Shown here: positions 22,174-32,829 of the stretch, piece by piece | Position numbering within the stretch: position 1 is the first letter of the stretch | Layout: each line of letters starts with the position of its first letter | NCBI RefSeq assembly: GCF_964204645.1 | Contig: NC_134034.1 | Span: 13,583,962-13,647,961, forward strand | DNA length: 64,000 bases | Source of the DNA: Tubulanus polymorphus | Taxonomy: Eukaryota > Nemertea > Palaeonemertea > Tubulaniformes > Tubulanidae | Direction: 5' to 3' | The notes under the pieces: generated by a model | Told to the model about the DNA's origin: nothing | The model's input: only the letters and a program-made list of their open reading frames with translations | Databases searched by the model: none | Translations under genes and position numbers: made by a program

Positions 22174-23541
22174 CTATCGTATTTTACCGCCGCGTTTTTT
22201 CCCCGCCGACCCTCCGCCGATCTTCTTGCCTCGTTTTCCCGCTTTCGGTTTTTTACGCGCCGACGCGTCGTCTCCGTCGCCCGCGTCCATTTTCTGTCGA
22301 TGTCGTTTCAAATCGGCCTCGTTTAAATGCTGATTGGTCGCTTTCTTGACGTCGAACACTGGTTTATTGCGTTTCAAATCGCGTAGCATATTTAAATTAC
22401 GCGTTTTTTCGTCGTTGAAACTGGCGCCGATGTTCGGTTCGAATTTACGTCGTTTACCCGTATTTTTCGCCGGTTTCTCGTGCGGTAAATTCTCGGTGAA
22501 TTTACCGATCGACGCCGTCGATTTCTTCGCCAGCGCCAACGCCTTTTTCACGTGATCTTTATTCGGGTTGTCGGTCGGCGTCAGACCGACGCCGGGTACT
22601 TTTCGTTTTTGCGATCGGGCGATGTTACGCAAGCGATGGAGTTCGTTTTTCGCGACGCGTTCGGATTTCGCGTGTTTGCGTTTGGCGAACTGATCTTCCA
22701 TCGGGTCTTTGTGGTCGGGAATTTCGATCAGCCAGTCTTTAGTGTCGTCGTTCGCGCGTTTATAGCCCCAACGCGGTTTCCACTCCTGCGCAGAATCGTC
22801 CCAAACCATTCGACTTTTCTTCGTACTATTGATGCCTGAAACAGAGAGAACAAGTAAGGAGGGCGCGAACATGAGGTATGTGAAATAAAAATAACCCTCC
22901 CACATACCAGTTTTACAGAAAAGTTGCACTCAAATATTTGGTAACTTCATCATTTCAATGAGGATAAGAAATCAATTCAATAATGCATACTCAGGGTCTA
23001 TATAAACATGATCGTAATTGTTTTAACGGCGTCAAAAAGCTTGGCTCTTAATTAACCAAGACACCGCTAATAATCTGAACACTAGATCGAGAGACTCTCA
23101 ATTTGTCTTAAAATGTGACTAAAACACTCGGTCAATCACAAGGAAAAATCAACGAGCTAAGTCCAGTGAAACCGGCTAATACGCTTTACCTTTCATTTTA
23201 GCGAATTCCTGCCATTTCGTCAGCGGTTTCTCTTTCGGCGCAGGTTTTTCTCGGGGTAACAGCATTTTTGGCTCGGGCAATTTCGCGACGACGACATCTT
23301 CGACCGTTTCCACCGGCAGCTGCCAAATACTGTTCAACAGTAGCTGCGTGTTGTCGCGCGCTAAATCTTTCAAGAAACGATCGCCCGCTTTACGATAGTC
23401 GTACAGATTCAACGGGTTCGCGTCGACTGCCAGTAAATTGCCCTCGTCGATTTCTAGGTCGATGTCCTTCGTGACTTCGGTCGATTTGTATTTCGCGTCG
23501 CGTTCCTCGATTTCGGCCAAAACGTTCTCAACGACCTCCAT
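22174..23541 (-). CDS. RRS1: Ribosome biogenesis regulatory protein RRS1
   Basis: Two exons on the minus strand, 23541-23190 and 22835-22174, join in phase 1 (GT donor 23189-23188, TTTCAG acceptor) to give 337 residues; human RRS1 has about 365. The first exon encodes the conserved N terminus, including NPLNLYDY and the LLPREKP...TKWQEFAKMKG segment. The second continues with MVWDD, RWGYKRANDDTKDWLIE and ERVAKNELHRLRN, and ends in a Lys/Gly-rich basic tail typical of nucleolar proteins. RRS1 works with RPF2 to load the 5S RNP into pre-60S ribosomes in the nucleolus. The 354-base intron is notable because human RRS1 has one coding exon. The gene is head to head with SPAG6, 1,036 bases between start codons. 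Confidence 0.95.
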
Positions 23542-24372
23542 GTTGATCCTGATTTAACGATGAAAAGATAACAGCATTGATAGGAATCAATTTCGCCCTT
23601 CCAATATGTGTTATGTAGACCTAGGGTTAAATAGTTAATTCCAGGGTTCCTACAGGACCATCAATATGAAATTTGAGGGGTGTTTGAGGGGCTTTTCGAG
23701 GGTATGATCGCCAAATTTGACGGTCATTTTTCACGACGAAAAGCTTTAGTCCTAACCGATACGTAGAATACTTATCGTCTCATCAAAATACTTCGAGGAG
23801 CTAGAGGCCACCTGGAATGCTCTCAAGTCAGGTTGAAATAGACATTAGGCACCTATGAATAACCTTTTTAAGTTCGACCATATTCCATTCCATACTATAA
23901 TTCAACTTTATTTTTTTTTGGGTGAAAGAAGTAGAACTCACCTAGGATAGGTAGGGGGCCGAATTGTAAATTCCCTACTAAATTCTAAAATTAAATTTGA
24001 ATTGAAGATTACCAAGCTAACCCTAACCCTTATTTCTCAGCAGTTGAAATCAGTATCGAATCGAATACTGTTTCGGATCACTTGTAAAACTCACCGATGG
24101 ATCGGTAATTCTAATCGTCGACGATCGTTAGTCTTCAGTTAATTATCTCAATTAGGAACTTTAATCAAATCGAAAAACGTGAAACATGTGGATCAAGCAG
24201 GTGTCGCCATCTATGAAAACTTAACCGCATTAAACTCAATTATTTGATGGCGATAATTCCATAATAAGCATTTTTCATATAACCTTCATTACAAAACATG
24301 TATTCTAATTTGATTCATGAACATTTTGATAGTTTTTGATTATTAGAAAAGTGAAGTGGAATTATTTTTCAC

Positions 24373-24410
24373 AGACTGGTTACCGGTCTCTATTATCAGG
24401 CAACCAGTCT
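24373..24410. promoter_or_regulatory. Palindrome in the SPAG6 promoter, shared with CFAP210
   Basis: AGACTGGTTACC and CAACCAGTCT form an inverted repeat. The same arms occur upstream of CFAP210 at 63303-63345. GTTACC and GGCAAC also equal the two RFX X-box half sites but with a 14-base spacer, too wide for a classic X-box. Role unknown. Confidence 0.4.
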
Positions 24411-24445
24411 ATTATCTTCCACCGCGGCCGTTGCGAAGTGGCGCC

Positions 24446-24460
24446 GTCGCCATTAGCAAC
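24446..24460 (+). promoter_or_regulatory. RFX X-box in the SPAG6 promoter
   Basis: GTCGCC-ATT-AGCAAC fits the X-box consensus GTNRCC-N(0-3)-RGYAAC at every constrained position, and lies 118 bases before the SPAG6 ATG. RFX factors drive many ciliary genes through such sites, which suits SPAG6. Confidence 0.7.
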
Positions 24461-24577
24461 CAAACAGCGTCGCTTCGTCGTGTGTGGATCGGGAGAGAAA
24501 TTTGTTTCGTGTCGAAAGAAAAACATTTCGCTGTGATAACCGATTTAGTATAGTTCCATAAACTACACTCCAACAAG

Positions 24578-27500
24578 ATGAGTACGCGTCAAGTTTTACA
24601 AGGTGAGATCATCATTGTTATCCTACTTTTGGTAGCTTTGAGTTAATCGAGTTAACTTCTTCAAAAATGTTTTAACTTCTTCGTTTTCAACAAGCAAGCC
24701 AATTCAAATTTATCTTTATTCTCTTTTCGTTGTCCTTTACTTAAACTGTTTACTTAAAATGTGAGTGCACATTTGGGGGCAAGCATCTGAAATTTCGCTT
24801 GCCCCCTCCAAAGGCAAAAGCTACTTGCCCCACACAGACAGGCAGTCCGATTATCATCCGTTGTATGGAGTGGGAAAGAAGCTTTGTGACTTAAAATTGC
24901 ACCAACTCGGTCGGTGGACAAGTCATAGGCCTAATGATAACAATTCAAAATTTACCGTTTTAGTTCTTAAACTTTTTCGTTAAACTGGGTCCTGGACTAA
25001 AGCTAGATATATTTCCTTTGTTTTTTCGATTCCCAATATTACAATATTACAACTGTCTGGGAATAGTCGGAGTGAAATAACAGTGGCGCCACCTAGCCTC
25101 TCTCGCGAAATATCTCATATAAACGGAATGTTTTATGTGTAATTTACAGTATTTGAGCAGTATCAGAAAGCTCGCACGCAGTTCGTGCAGACGGTCGCCG
25201 AGCTCGCGTCGAGACCGCAGAATATCGAAACGCTACAGAACGCCGGCGTCATGTCGTTATTACGCCCCCTATTGTTAGATATCGTACCTACGATACAGCA
25301 GACGGCAGCCCTCGCTCTCGGACGCCTCGCTAATTATAACGATGACCTAGCTGAAGCCGTCGTCAAGGGAGATATTCTACCGCAATTGGTTTACTCGCTG
25401 GCCGAACAAAATGTAAGTTGTACAAAAAATCTCTTTTGACGAGAGAAATCCCACAATAACGAAGCCAAGATTGACAAATTCTATATCAGAATGATTATAT
25501 TTGAGTACGCCTGATGATGGCTGACAACTGTCATATCATCAATTCCAAGATGGGTGACAAATAAAAACCCACTATTGTATGATTTTAGTTCCTCTGAAGA
25601 TGAGGTTTACAAAATAAACTTTTTCTACAAATTTACTGTGGTTTTTTATTTCGTATTAAAATGAAGCTAATTTTGACCGTAGAATTAAAGCAATTGAGAT
25701 TGAGATTTTGGTTCTTAACTAGAAGGGGTCATGGAAGAAGTATCAGTGTTTGGAAATGATCTAATTTAAACTCTAACAAAATATGTTTGTTTTTTTATAG
25801 AGATTCTATAAGAAAGCTGCCGCGTTTGTTTTGAGAGCTGTTGCTAAACATTCGCCTCAGTTAGCTCAGTCGGTGGTCGACTGCGGAGCTCTGGAGGCGT
25901 TAGTGATCTGTCTAGAAGAGTTTGACCCCGGGGTTAAAGAGGCAGCAGCGTGGGCGTTAGGATACATCGCTAGACACAATGCAGGTATCGTCTATTAGTT
26001 ACATCTTACGTCTATTGGATAGAAATGGGTACCTCCATGAATCACCCTATGACATCATCCATTTACCATGTGCTCTAAATAGGCCCTGCTAGAAAAATGC
26101 CCTACGAATAAGCGGAACTTAGTTCTGTAAAGGGGGTTGGCTTTGGTGACTTCCTTGAATTTATTAGTGAAGATGTGTAGATCTCCAGAGAGAATGGCTG
26201 CTTCTAAAATCCACCCTTGAAGTAGGTGACGTTATCAAGTGGCATAATCAATTGATCGTCAATTAATTTGAGCCGTGAAATTTTGTCCCGCGACTGGTTG
26301 CACTGTCGTAAAAACTAAAGCCCAAAATTGGTCTTACATCTTAAGACTGGTTTTAAGTTGTTAGATTGGCTATAGAACTTAAACTGGTCTTAAGTCCAAG
26401 CCGTGACTAAAAAACTGGCCACTGAGCTGGTTGCATAGTCATGGCTGAGACTTAAGACCAGTCTTTAGATTTAAGTCCTGACTGTGCAACTGGTCCCTGA
26501 TGATCAACTCGAGATCAGAATTTTTTCCAAGGCGTTAACTTAATTTCGACGATATTTTTATCTAGAATTAGCTCAAGCAGTGGTAGACGCCGGGGCCGTG
26601 CCGCTGTTAGTGCTGTGTATCCAGGAACCGGAATTATCGCTGAAACGAGTCGCTGCGTCTGCTCTCTCCGATATCTGTAAACATTCACCGGAACTCGCGC
26701 AGACGGTCGTAGACGCCGGCGCCATCGCTCATCTCGCTCAGATGGTTCTCAATCCTGACGCTAAACTGAAGGTAACAGCTTAACCGACTAGTCAACCTGA
26801 TTTTCAGTATTTGTTGCTCACAAGAAATACTGATTTGATTTGTTTGATGCGTACATAAATATAAAACATGTTACTGAGGGTCTTACTGTTGATTACTGAT
26901 TAATTTGAACAGAAATATGAAAGATGTTACTGAGGGTCTTACTGTTGATTACTGATTAATTTGAACAGAAATATGAAAGATGTTACTGAGGGTCTTACTG
27001 TTGATTACTGATTAATTTGAACAGAAATATGAAACATGTTACTGAGGGTCTTACTGTTGATTACTGATTGATTTGAACAGAAATATGAAAGATGTTACTG
27101 AGGGTCTTACTGTTGATTACTGATTGATTTGAACAGAAATATGAAAGATGTTACTGAGGGTCTTACTGTTGATTACTGATTGATTTGAAAATTTAATTTA
27201 AATGAACATTAATTTAAAGCTTTTGACTATGATGGAATTTGTTGAATTTTGGGTATGAGAGCAGACCAAATGTTTTTCTTTGTAACCCTGAAACCTGTAT
27301 TTCAATCATTATTTTTCCTATTACAGCGACAAGTTTTCTCGGCGTTGAGTCAGATTTCGAAACATTCGGTCGATTTAGCCGAAATGGTCGTCGAGGCTGA
27401 AATCTTCCCGGCCGTTTTGACTTGTCTGAAAGACCAAGACGAATACGTGAAAAAGAACGTGGCGACCCTGATCCGAGAAATAGCCAAACACACCCCAGAG

Positions 27501-29535
27501 GTAGGCTTTTAAACTCTGCAAGAATTTTCGTTTTGCTGCAAGTTTTTTTTTTTTTCAAAGAATCTTTAAACAAATGACAGGTTGAGTCTGTTTTGAAATA
27601 GATAATTATTTTTTTCGGTAGCGTTTTTTTTTTTCCTACGTGTTTATTTGTGTCAGTTCTACCATGGTTCCCACAGGGAAATTGGGAAAAACTTGGGAAT
27701 TTTGAAATAATAATTCCCGGTTTGGAAATATTTGGGAATTTGAAATATTTGTTTCATTTCACGTATTCATTTGCCAAGGGCAACTATCTTTTCAGCGATT
27801 TCCCTTGAAAATTACCTTTATCAACAGTCACCGCTAAAATGTTGACAGTTGCATGACGATATGTGTTCATTTGCATCTGGGAAAATTGAAAAATCACCCA
27901 TGAAATAGTTGGGGAAAAACTTGGGAATTTTGAAATCATATAACTGTGGGAACTCCTGGATCGACCAACCCCGATTGGATAATTAGTGAATTCTTTGGTT
28001 TTTCTATTATAGTTGGCTCAGTTGATAGTGAATGCAGGTGGCGTTGCTGCAGTGGTCGATTACGTCGGTGACTCTAAGGGTAACGTCCGGTTACCGGGTA
28101 TAATGATGTTGGGTTATGTGGCAGCTCACTCTGAGAATCTAGCCATGGCGGTCATCGTATCGAAGGTAGGCTGTGAAATCTGGAACCGAGACCTTAACTG
28201 AATACACTCAGATCAAAATTCTATCCAGTTAAACTCTGTCATTGCTAGTTAATTAGTAACCTGTGACAAACCCAGAAAAGATCATTTGCAAATGGATCAA
28301 TCTATGGATTCCCCCTATGACATCATGTCGTTATATTTGACAGGGAGTTGTTCAGTTGGCGATCGCGTTAACAGAAGAGCCGGAAGATCACATTCAGGCG
28401 GCGTCCGCGTGGGCGCTAGGTCAAATAGGTCGTCACACGCCTGAACACGCTAAAGCTGTCGCCGTGGCGAACGTATTGTATCGTTTATTACATTGTTACC
28501 TGAGAACGGACGCGTCTGAAGATTTACAAACTAAAGTAAGTTTATTACGTTCGTCGTCTCAAGTATCAGACACGAGTAAATGAAAATAACTTTAAAATCT
28601 ATAAATGAAAAAGATCGAAGAAAATAAGTTGTTTTCACTCGCTTCTTATTCAGGCTAAAAAAGCGTTGAAGAACATTCTACAGAAGTGCGTTCACCTGGC
28701 CGCGTTGGAGCCGTTGTTGGACGAAGCGACGCCGAACATCATGAAACACGTCGTCTGTCAGTTCAGTAAAGTGTTACCTCACGACAGTAAAGCTCGTCGG
28801 TTATTCGTAACTAGCGGCGGACTGAAGAAAATACAGGAAATCAACACCGAACCGGGATCGGCTCTCGCTGAATACATCAACACAATTAATAACTGTTATC
28901 CCGAGGAAATTGTCAAGTAAGTTCTCACTTCAAACATTTTATTAAATTTTCACTAAATTTTGTAGCTCTCCTTTTGACTCTGAATCGGTATTGTAAACTT
29001 AAGTTCAATTAAGTGTCTATGATGCTATGGGTCGGGGGCTATTTCAGCAAAGTCTAACTTAAGTTCAAGTTCAAAGGTGATCTTACAGCTTAAGACCGGT
29101 CTTAGGTTGGTTATATAGAATAAAGGTTGTCTAAGATTTGGTCCAAAAATCTAAGTCATGACTGTTCAATTTGCCCCCAGGGCCCTAGATTGGTTATAGA
29201 ACCAAAATGAGCTTAGACTGGTATTAAGTTGTTAGATTGGCTTTAGATCAAAAATGTTTGATGGAAACTTTTCTTTGCTTATAAATTGAGAGGAGTTATC
29301 AAAAAAATTTCTAACAGTTAGGACGCAAGCTCGAACTAGACTTTTCCTTAAACATTTAGATCTAAGGTCAGCTTTAACTTGGCCATCTTCCTACATCATC
29401 TTAATCTTTAGTTAATGTGTTTACGCAAAATCGATATTTACTATTTGTTTATTTCATTAATCTATTTTCAGATATTACTCACCCGGGTACTCAGAGGCGT
29501 TACTCGAAAGAGTGGAGTCATACCAGGCCCAGTAA
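24578..29535 (+). CDS. SPAG6: Sperm-associated antigen 6 (PF16), axonemal armadillo protein
   Basis: Nine exons join in phase: 24578-24602, 25150-25412, 25801-25984, 26566-26771, 27327-27500, 28013-28165, 28344-28535, 28654-28916, 29472-29535, giving 507 residues (human 509). The protein begins MSTRQVLQVFEQYQKARTQF and ends KYYSPGYSEALLERVESYQA, closely matching human SPAG6 throughout. About eight armadillo repeats fill residues 30-440 (for example IQQTAALALGRLANYNDDLA and KEAAAWALGYIARHN). SPAG6/PF16 is a structural protein of the C1 microtubule of the motile-cilium central pair and is needed for flagellar beating. The 25-base first exon would be missed by ORF searching. Intron 4 contains a 56-bp tandem array; intron 5 contains a MITE-like element. 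Confidence 0.97.
26290..26500. mobile_element. Palindromic element, family 1 (two adjoining partial copies)
   Basis: Contains CTTAAGACTGGTTTTAAGTTGTTAGATTGG-like DNA and ends such as CTGGTTGCATAGTCATGG and GACTGTGCAACTGGTCC. See the better-preserved copy at 51534-51679. It lies in SPAG6 intron 3. Confidence 0.55.
26860..27190. repeat. 56-bp tandem repeat, 6 copies, in SPAG6 intron 4
   Basis: AGAAATATGAAAGATGTTAC then TGAGGGTCTTACTGTTGATT repeats with few changes. High identity between units suggests recent expansion. Confidence 0.9.
27663..27960. mobile_element. MITE-like element in SPAG6 intron 5
   Basis: The ends CCATGGTTCCCACAG and CTGTGGGAACTCCTGG are imperfect inverted repeats, and GGGAAAAACTTGGGAATTTT appears near both ends. 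Related GGGTTCCTACAGG fragments occur at 23643 and 44960. The superfamily is uncertain; CAGGGTTCC-type ends would suit hAT. Confidence 0.5.
29015..29245. mobile_element. Palindromic element, family 1, decayed copy
   Basis: Carries CTTACAGCTTAAGACCGGTC and AGTCATGACTGTTCAATTTG-like sequence plus TAAGTTGTTAGATTGGC. It occupies most of SPAG6 intron 8. Confidence 0.5.
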
Positions 29536-29884
29536 CTCGCTACCCGAGATCAACATCATTACAAAACTTTCCGACAAAAATTCAACACCAGTCAACCGAG
29601 AAGAAATCAACATATTTGTATTTTAAAACGTTTCGAAGAAAACAAAAATAAGCATGCAAGAGACGCTTATAATTTAACGACACACGATCAACAGCGGACA
29701 GACTAATTTAAAAATGTTAGTCGAAACAAAAGCATACATTAGACGCTTACTATTTCAACGTTGGATTTTACTGTTATTAGTCGAGAGTCCGTCTGCTTTC
29801 TATTTACCGGTTATCGTCACGAACAAATCTGCATTGTTATTATATTATCTAATTATTAATTTAATCGAAGATTATTTATTTCGT

Positions 29885-29890
29885 CAATAA
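29885..29890 (+). terminator. Poly(A) signal of SPAG6
   Basis: AATAAA 350 bases after the SPAG6 stop codon, followed by a T-rich stretch. Confidence 0.6.
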
Positions 29891-29988
29891 AATCTTTTTA
29901 AACGATCGTGAAATGGAGAAAAAAGCGTTTGTGTCTAGGTCCATTTGTTAAAACTGGCTGGTGGTTTTTTGGCCTTTCGGAATTCAGA

Positions 29989-30089
29989 GGGTAGTCATTC
30001 CAGCATCCTCCCGTGACAGGGACTCGAATCTGATGGCATCGAGATTGCCACGGTACGAAACCCTGCCACATTAGACCGAGTGCGCAGCT
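29989..30089 (-). mobile_element. tRNA-derived SINE fragment
   Basis: On the minus strand an A-box-like CGGTCTAATGTGG is followed by a B-box-like GATTCGAGTCC and GGGAGGATGC. It lies about 105 bases from a copy in the opposite orientation (30195-30300). Confidence 0.6.
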
Positions 30090-30194
30090 TAGATGATGTC
30101 ATTATCTTGTTTTCCCATTTGTAGTCTCTGTGAAATGTACCTCAGGGATTATACAACGAGCAATCTGATTGGTGCCGCAAGTTTTGGTGCAGCT

Positions 30195-30300
30195 GAACCC
30201 GCGCACTTGGTCTAGAGTGGCAGAGGTTTGTGCCGTGTCTGAGTGTAGCGATGCCATCAGGTTCGAATCCCTGCCGAGGGAGGATGCCATTCCAGGAGTA
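30195..30300 (+). mobile_element. tRNA-derived SINE head
   Basis: TGGTCTAGAGTGG (A-box-like, from 30208) and GGTTCGAATCC (perfect B box, 30260-30270) are spaced 52 bases apart, as in Pol III internal promoters. It does not fold as a functional tRNA. Confidence 0.65.
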
Positions 30301-30696
30301 TGTGGTCTCTACCAGCGTCTGGACCCTGCCTTCCCATTGAGGTTGCCATTCATAAAAATACAATGGATTCCATGGATTGCCTCAGATTATTATTGTGCAA
30401 CCGAACACTTCAAAATCTTCCTGCCACTGCCCAGAATTCACTTGTCCACTTCATTTCACAAGAGAAGCAATTAGAAAGGAAATTGATTCTTTTTGATATA
30501 AATTTCTTTTTTTTCAATCAATATCGAATACAAAAAAATATTACAAACAATATTATTATTACACTTTAGCAAAAATTATGAAATCTATTTCAGTTTCACC
30601 GTTAGTTTACATTGCGTTATTGATAATATACTCGAAAAAAAAATTGAACAAGAAAAACGATAACAAGTTTCAGAGGTTCCTGAGACGTTGATTCTG

Positions 30697-31952
30697 TTAG
30701 GTGAAACTACTCCTCCATCGGCGATGTCTGAATTTTTTCCTATTTCTATTTCTGCCACCGCCGCGGTGGTCGTCCCTGCCGTCTGCCTCGAAAGTTTTAT
30801 TCGTCCATTTACTTCGCGGCGGGCGATTTTCGTCGTCCACTCGTATCGGCGACCATCTCGCGACGCCGTCTGCCGCGACAACTCGTCGACGCATCTCCGT
30901 CAAATCGGTCGACGAGTTACGATAACCGAAGCCAGGCGGCGCCGCGATCGATGAAGACATTCCTCGTCGAGACGATTGTTGCTTGTTGTTAACTCGTTGC
31001 GATTTCAAATACTACGAAAGAAGCGAAAAAAGTTTTAAAATTGAGATTGCGAAATCGACGACTGATGCTTGGAGCCGGTTTCACAAGTCAAAGCTTAGAT
31101 TCTTAACACTAGTTTAAGACCGGCTTAGTTCTATAACTGATCTAACAACTTATGACCAGTTTAAGCTCATTTTGGCTCTATTACCAATCTAACAACTTAA
31201 GACCAGTCTAAGCTGGTTCTGGTTCTATAACCAATCTAACAACTTAAGACTGCTATATAGACGGCCACTCTATGTGATGAACGAACCTGTTTATATTTAT
31301 CGCGATGACCGCTAGTCGAACAGTGATCGATTTCGGCCGTATTTCTACTCGTGAAAAATCGCCGACACAGCTGACAATAAAACCCGGTCATCGGTGCAAC
31401 GAACGACTGACCTGTGAATAGGGAAAACCGAACTGTGCTAAAGCCGGTTTAACTGGTTGGGTTTAACGAGGCGTTATGTACTACCTATCGGAATTCCTCC
31501 TCCTTCTGAGCTGTTGTTGCTGTTGGCTGCTGTCATACTTGCTAACGTTGAAATGAGTCCATCTGCAAAACACATTCATAAATGCAGGCGTGGATTCAGA
31601 AGGGGCACGGGTCACGCGCCCCCTTTTTTGATCGAGTATTGTTGACAATTGGCAAATACCCCGGAGAAGGTGTTAGATAATTGACATGATAGGGGTCATT
31701 TTGTTATCATGAGGGAGATTATCGAAATGGGGGAGTTGCTCGTGGTGATAGACATGGATTAGGGGAGTGGTATCTGATGATTGACATGGGGAAGGGGAGT
31801 GAGTAAGCTTACTGTAGCAGATGGCAGGTTTCTGATCAGTGAGGGGTGAACTATTAACTCTTTTTACAAAGATCACATCATCATCTTCAGATTCTTGCAG
31901 CTGCTGCATCTTCCGTGTACGGTCGGCTTCTATTGACACAATGAACTGGAAT
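30697..31952 (-). CDS. Matrin-type zinc-finger protein, 3' exons (5' end not found)
   Basis: Four minus-strand exons join in consistent phase: 31952-31813, 31562-31485, 31411-31287, 31011-30697, about 218 residues. The first reads FQFIVSIEADRTRKMQQLQE then SEDDDVIFVKRV; the acidic DDDVIFV looks like a SUMO-interacting motif. The third encodes a matrin-type C2H2 finger: FVAPMTGFYCQLCRRFF with C-x2-C, then DHCSTSGH giving H-x5-H. The last exon is Arg/Ser/Gly-rich with APPGFG and ends RRWRSSFT. Matrin-type fingers of this form occur in CIZ1, matrin-3 and ZNF638, nuclear matrix or RNA/DNA-binding proteins; I cannot choose among them. The first exon starts mid-codon (needs two bases from upstream), so at least one 5' exon is missing; I could not identify it before ACMSD at 32830. 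A family-1 palindromic element fills the last intron. Confidence 0.72.
31073..31258. mobile_element. Palindromic element, family 1
   Basis: GAGCCGGTTTCACAAGTCAAAGC leads into AACAACTTAAGACCAGTCTA-type repeats. It sits in the last intron of the matrin-type gene. Confidence 0.5.
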
Positions 31953-32829
31953 CTGAGGAGAAATAGAAGATTTCAGTTCCCCAGTAATTGAACTGCAGTG
32001 AACTGACTTACAGTCTGTAATTAAATAGTAACCGGACTGCGGTTTAGACACGGGCCAGTAGCTGAATAGTTGGTTTAAGATAACCGGTGGATAAATACCA
32101 TAGTAACAATGAACATTGTCACTATGTTAACTATCCACTGGTTAACTCTAACCAACTTTTGAGCAACTGTTCCTTGCTGTTTGCAGTACATCGCCAACTT
32201 TTGAGCAACTGTTCCTTGCTGTTTGCAGTACATCGGGGGGTTGACTGTACTGTCATTTTTTAAGCAAGTGGGCCAGGGCTCAAAAATTAACTTGTCAACT
32301 ACTGCATCTGCAAGTCTAACCAACTTTTGAGCTCAACTGGTCTCTCTGACTGGGCTGTTCATTCAGTTGAGACTATTACTGTCACTGACTCAACTTCAAA
32401 AGTTTGTTTGGTTCCAAACCGGACCAATCCAGCAACCGGACTGCGCGGTGTCAGTAGTTGCAGTTAGTTTTATTACTCAAATTCCACAGGGCTGGTTACT
32501 ACAAGTAACCACCCTCTAAAATCAGGAATGCGAAAAACACGAAATTGACCCACGTTTTACAGTTTTCATGCAGCAGTACCGCAACGGAGCCAGTAACCGG
32601 CAGGTGCTGCCCCGTTCTACAGACGGCCTAGTGTAGAACTAGACGAATTGTTAATTTTATCGGGATTCGAACCCAAATTCGACGTTAGCCGTCAAACGCT
32701 TCCAAATTTCGGAGAAAGTGCAGTTCCATTGAACTTCACAATCGATATCAATCGCTGATTCGTGATCAACCCTTGAATTGACAAGCGATAAACAAATAAT
32801 CGACGAACCGTAGAGATTGTTTTCTAGCG
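31953..32829. other. Gap between the zinc-finger gene and ACMSD
   Basis: Mostly family-2 palindromic-element DNA (32060-32335), including a 42-bp direct duplication (32152-32235) starting CCAACTTTTGAGCAACTG. The missing first exon of the zinc-finger gene and the ACMSD promoter should lie here. I see no convincing donor in the required phase. Confidence 0.5.

Larger units (their letters stand above)
23542..24577. promoter_or_regulatory. Shared intergenic region of the RRS1/SPAG6 divergent pair
   Basis: Contains promoters for both genes. A fragment of a dispersed repeat beginning CAGGGTTCCTACAGG lies near 23643, and a two-unit telomere-like CTAACCCTAACCC at 24017-24029. Closer to SPAG6 are a palindrome (24373-24410) and an X-box (24446-24460). 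Confidence 0.55.

Noticed and set aside
24017-24029. Interstitial telomeric repeat
   Set aside because: Only two CTAACCC units; too short to mean anything.
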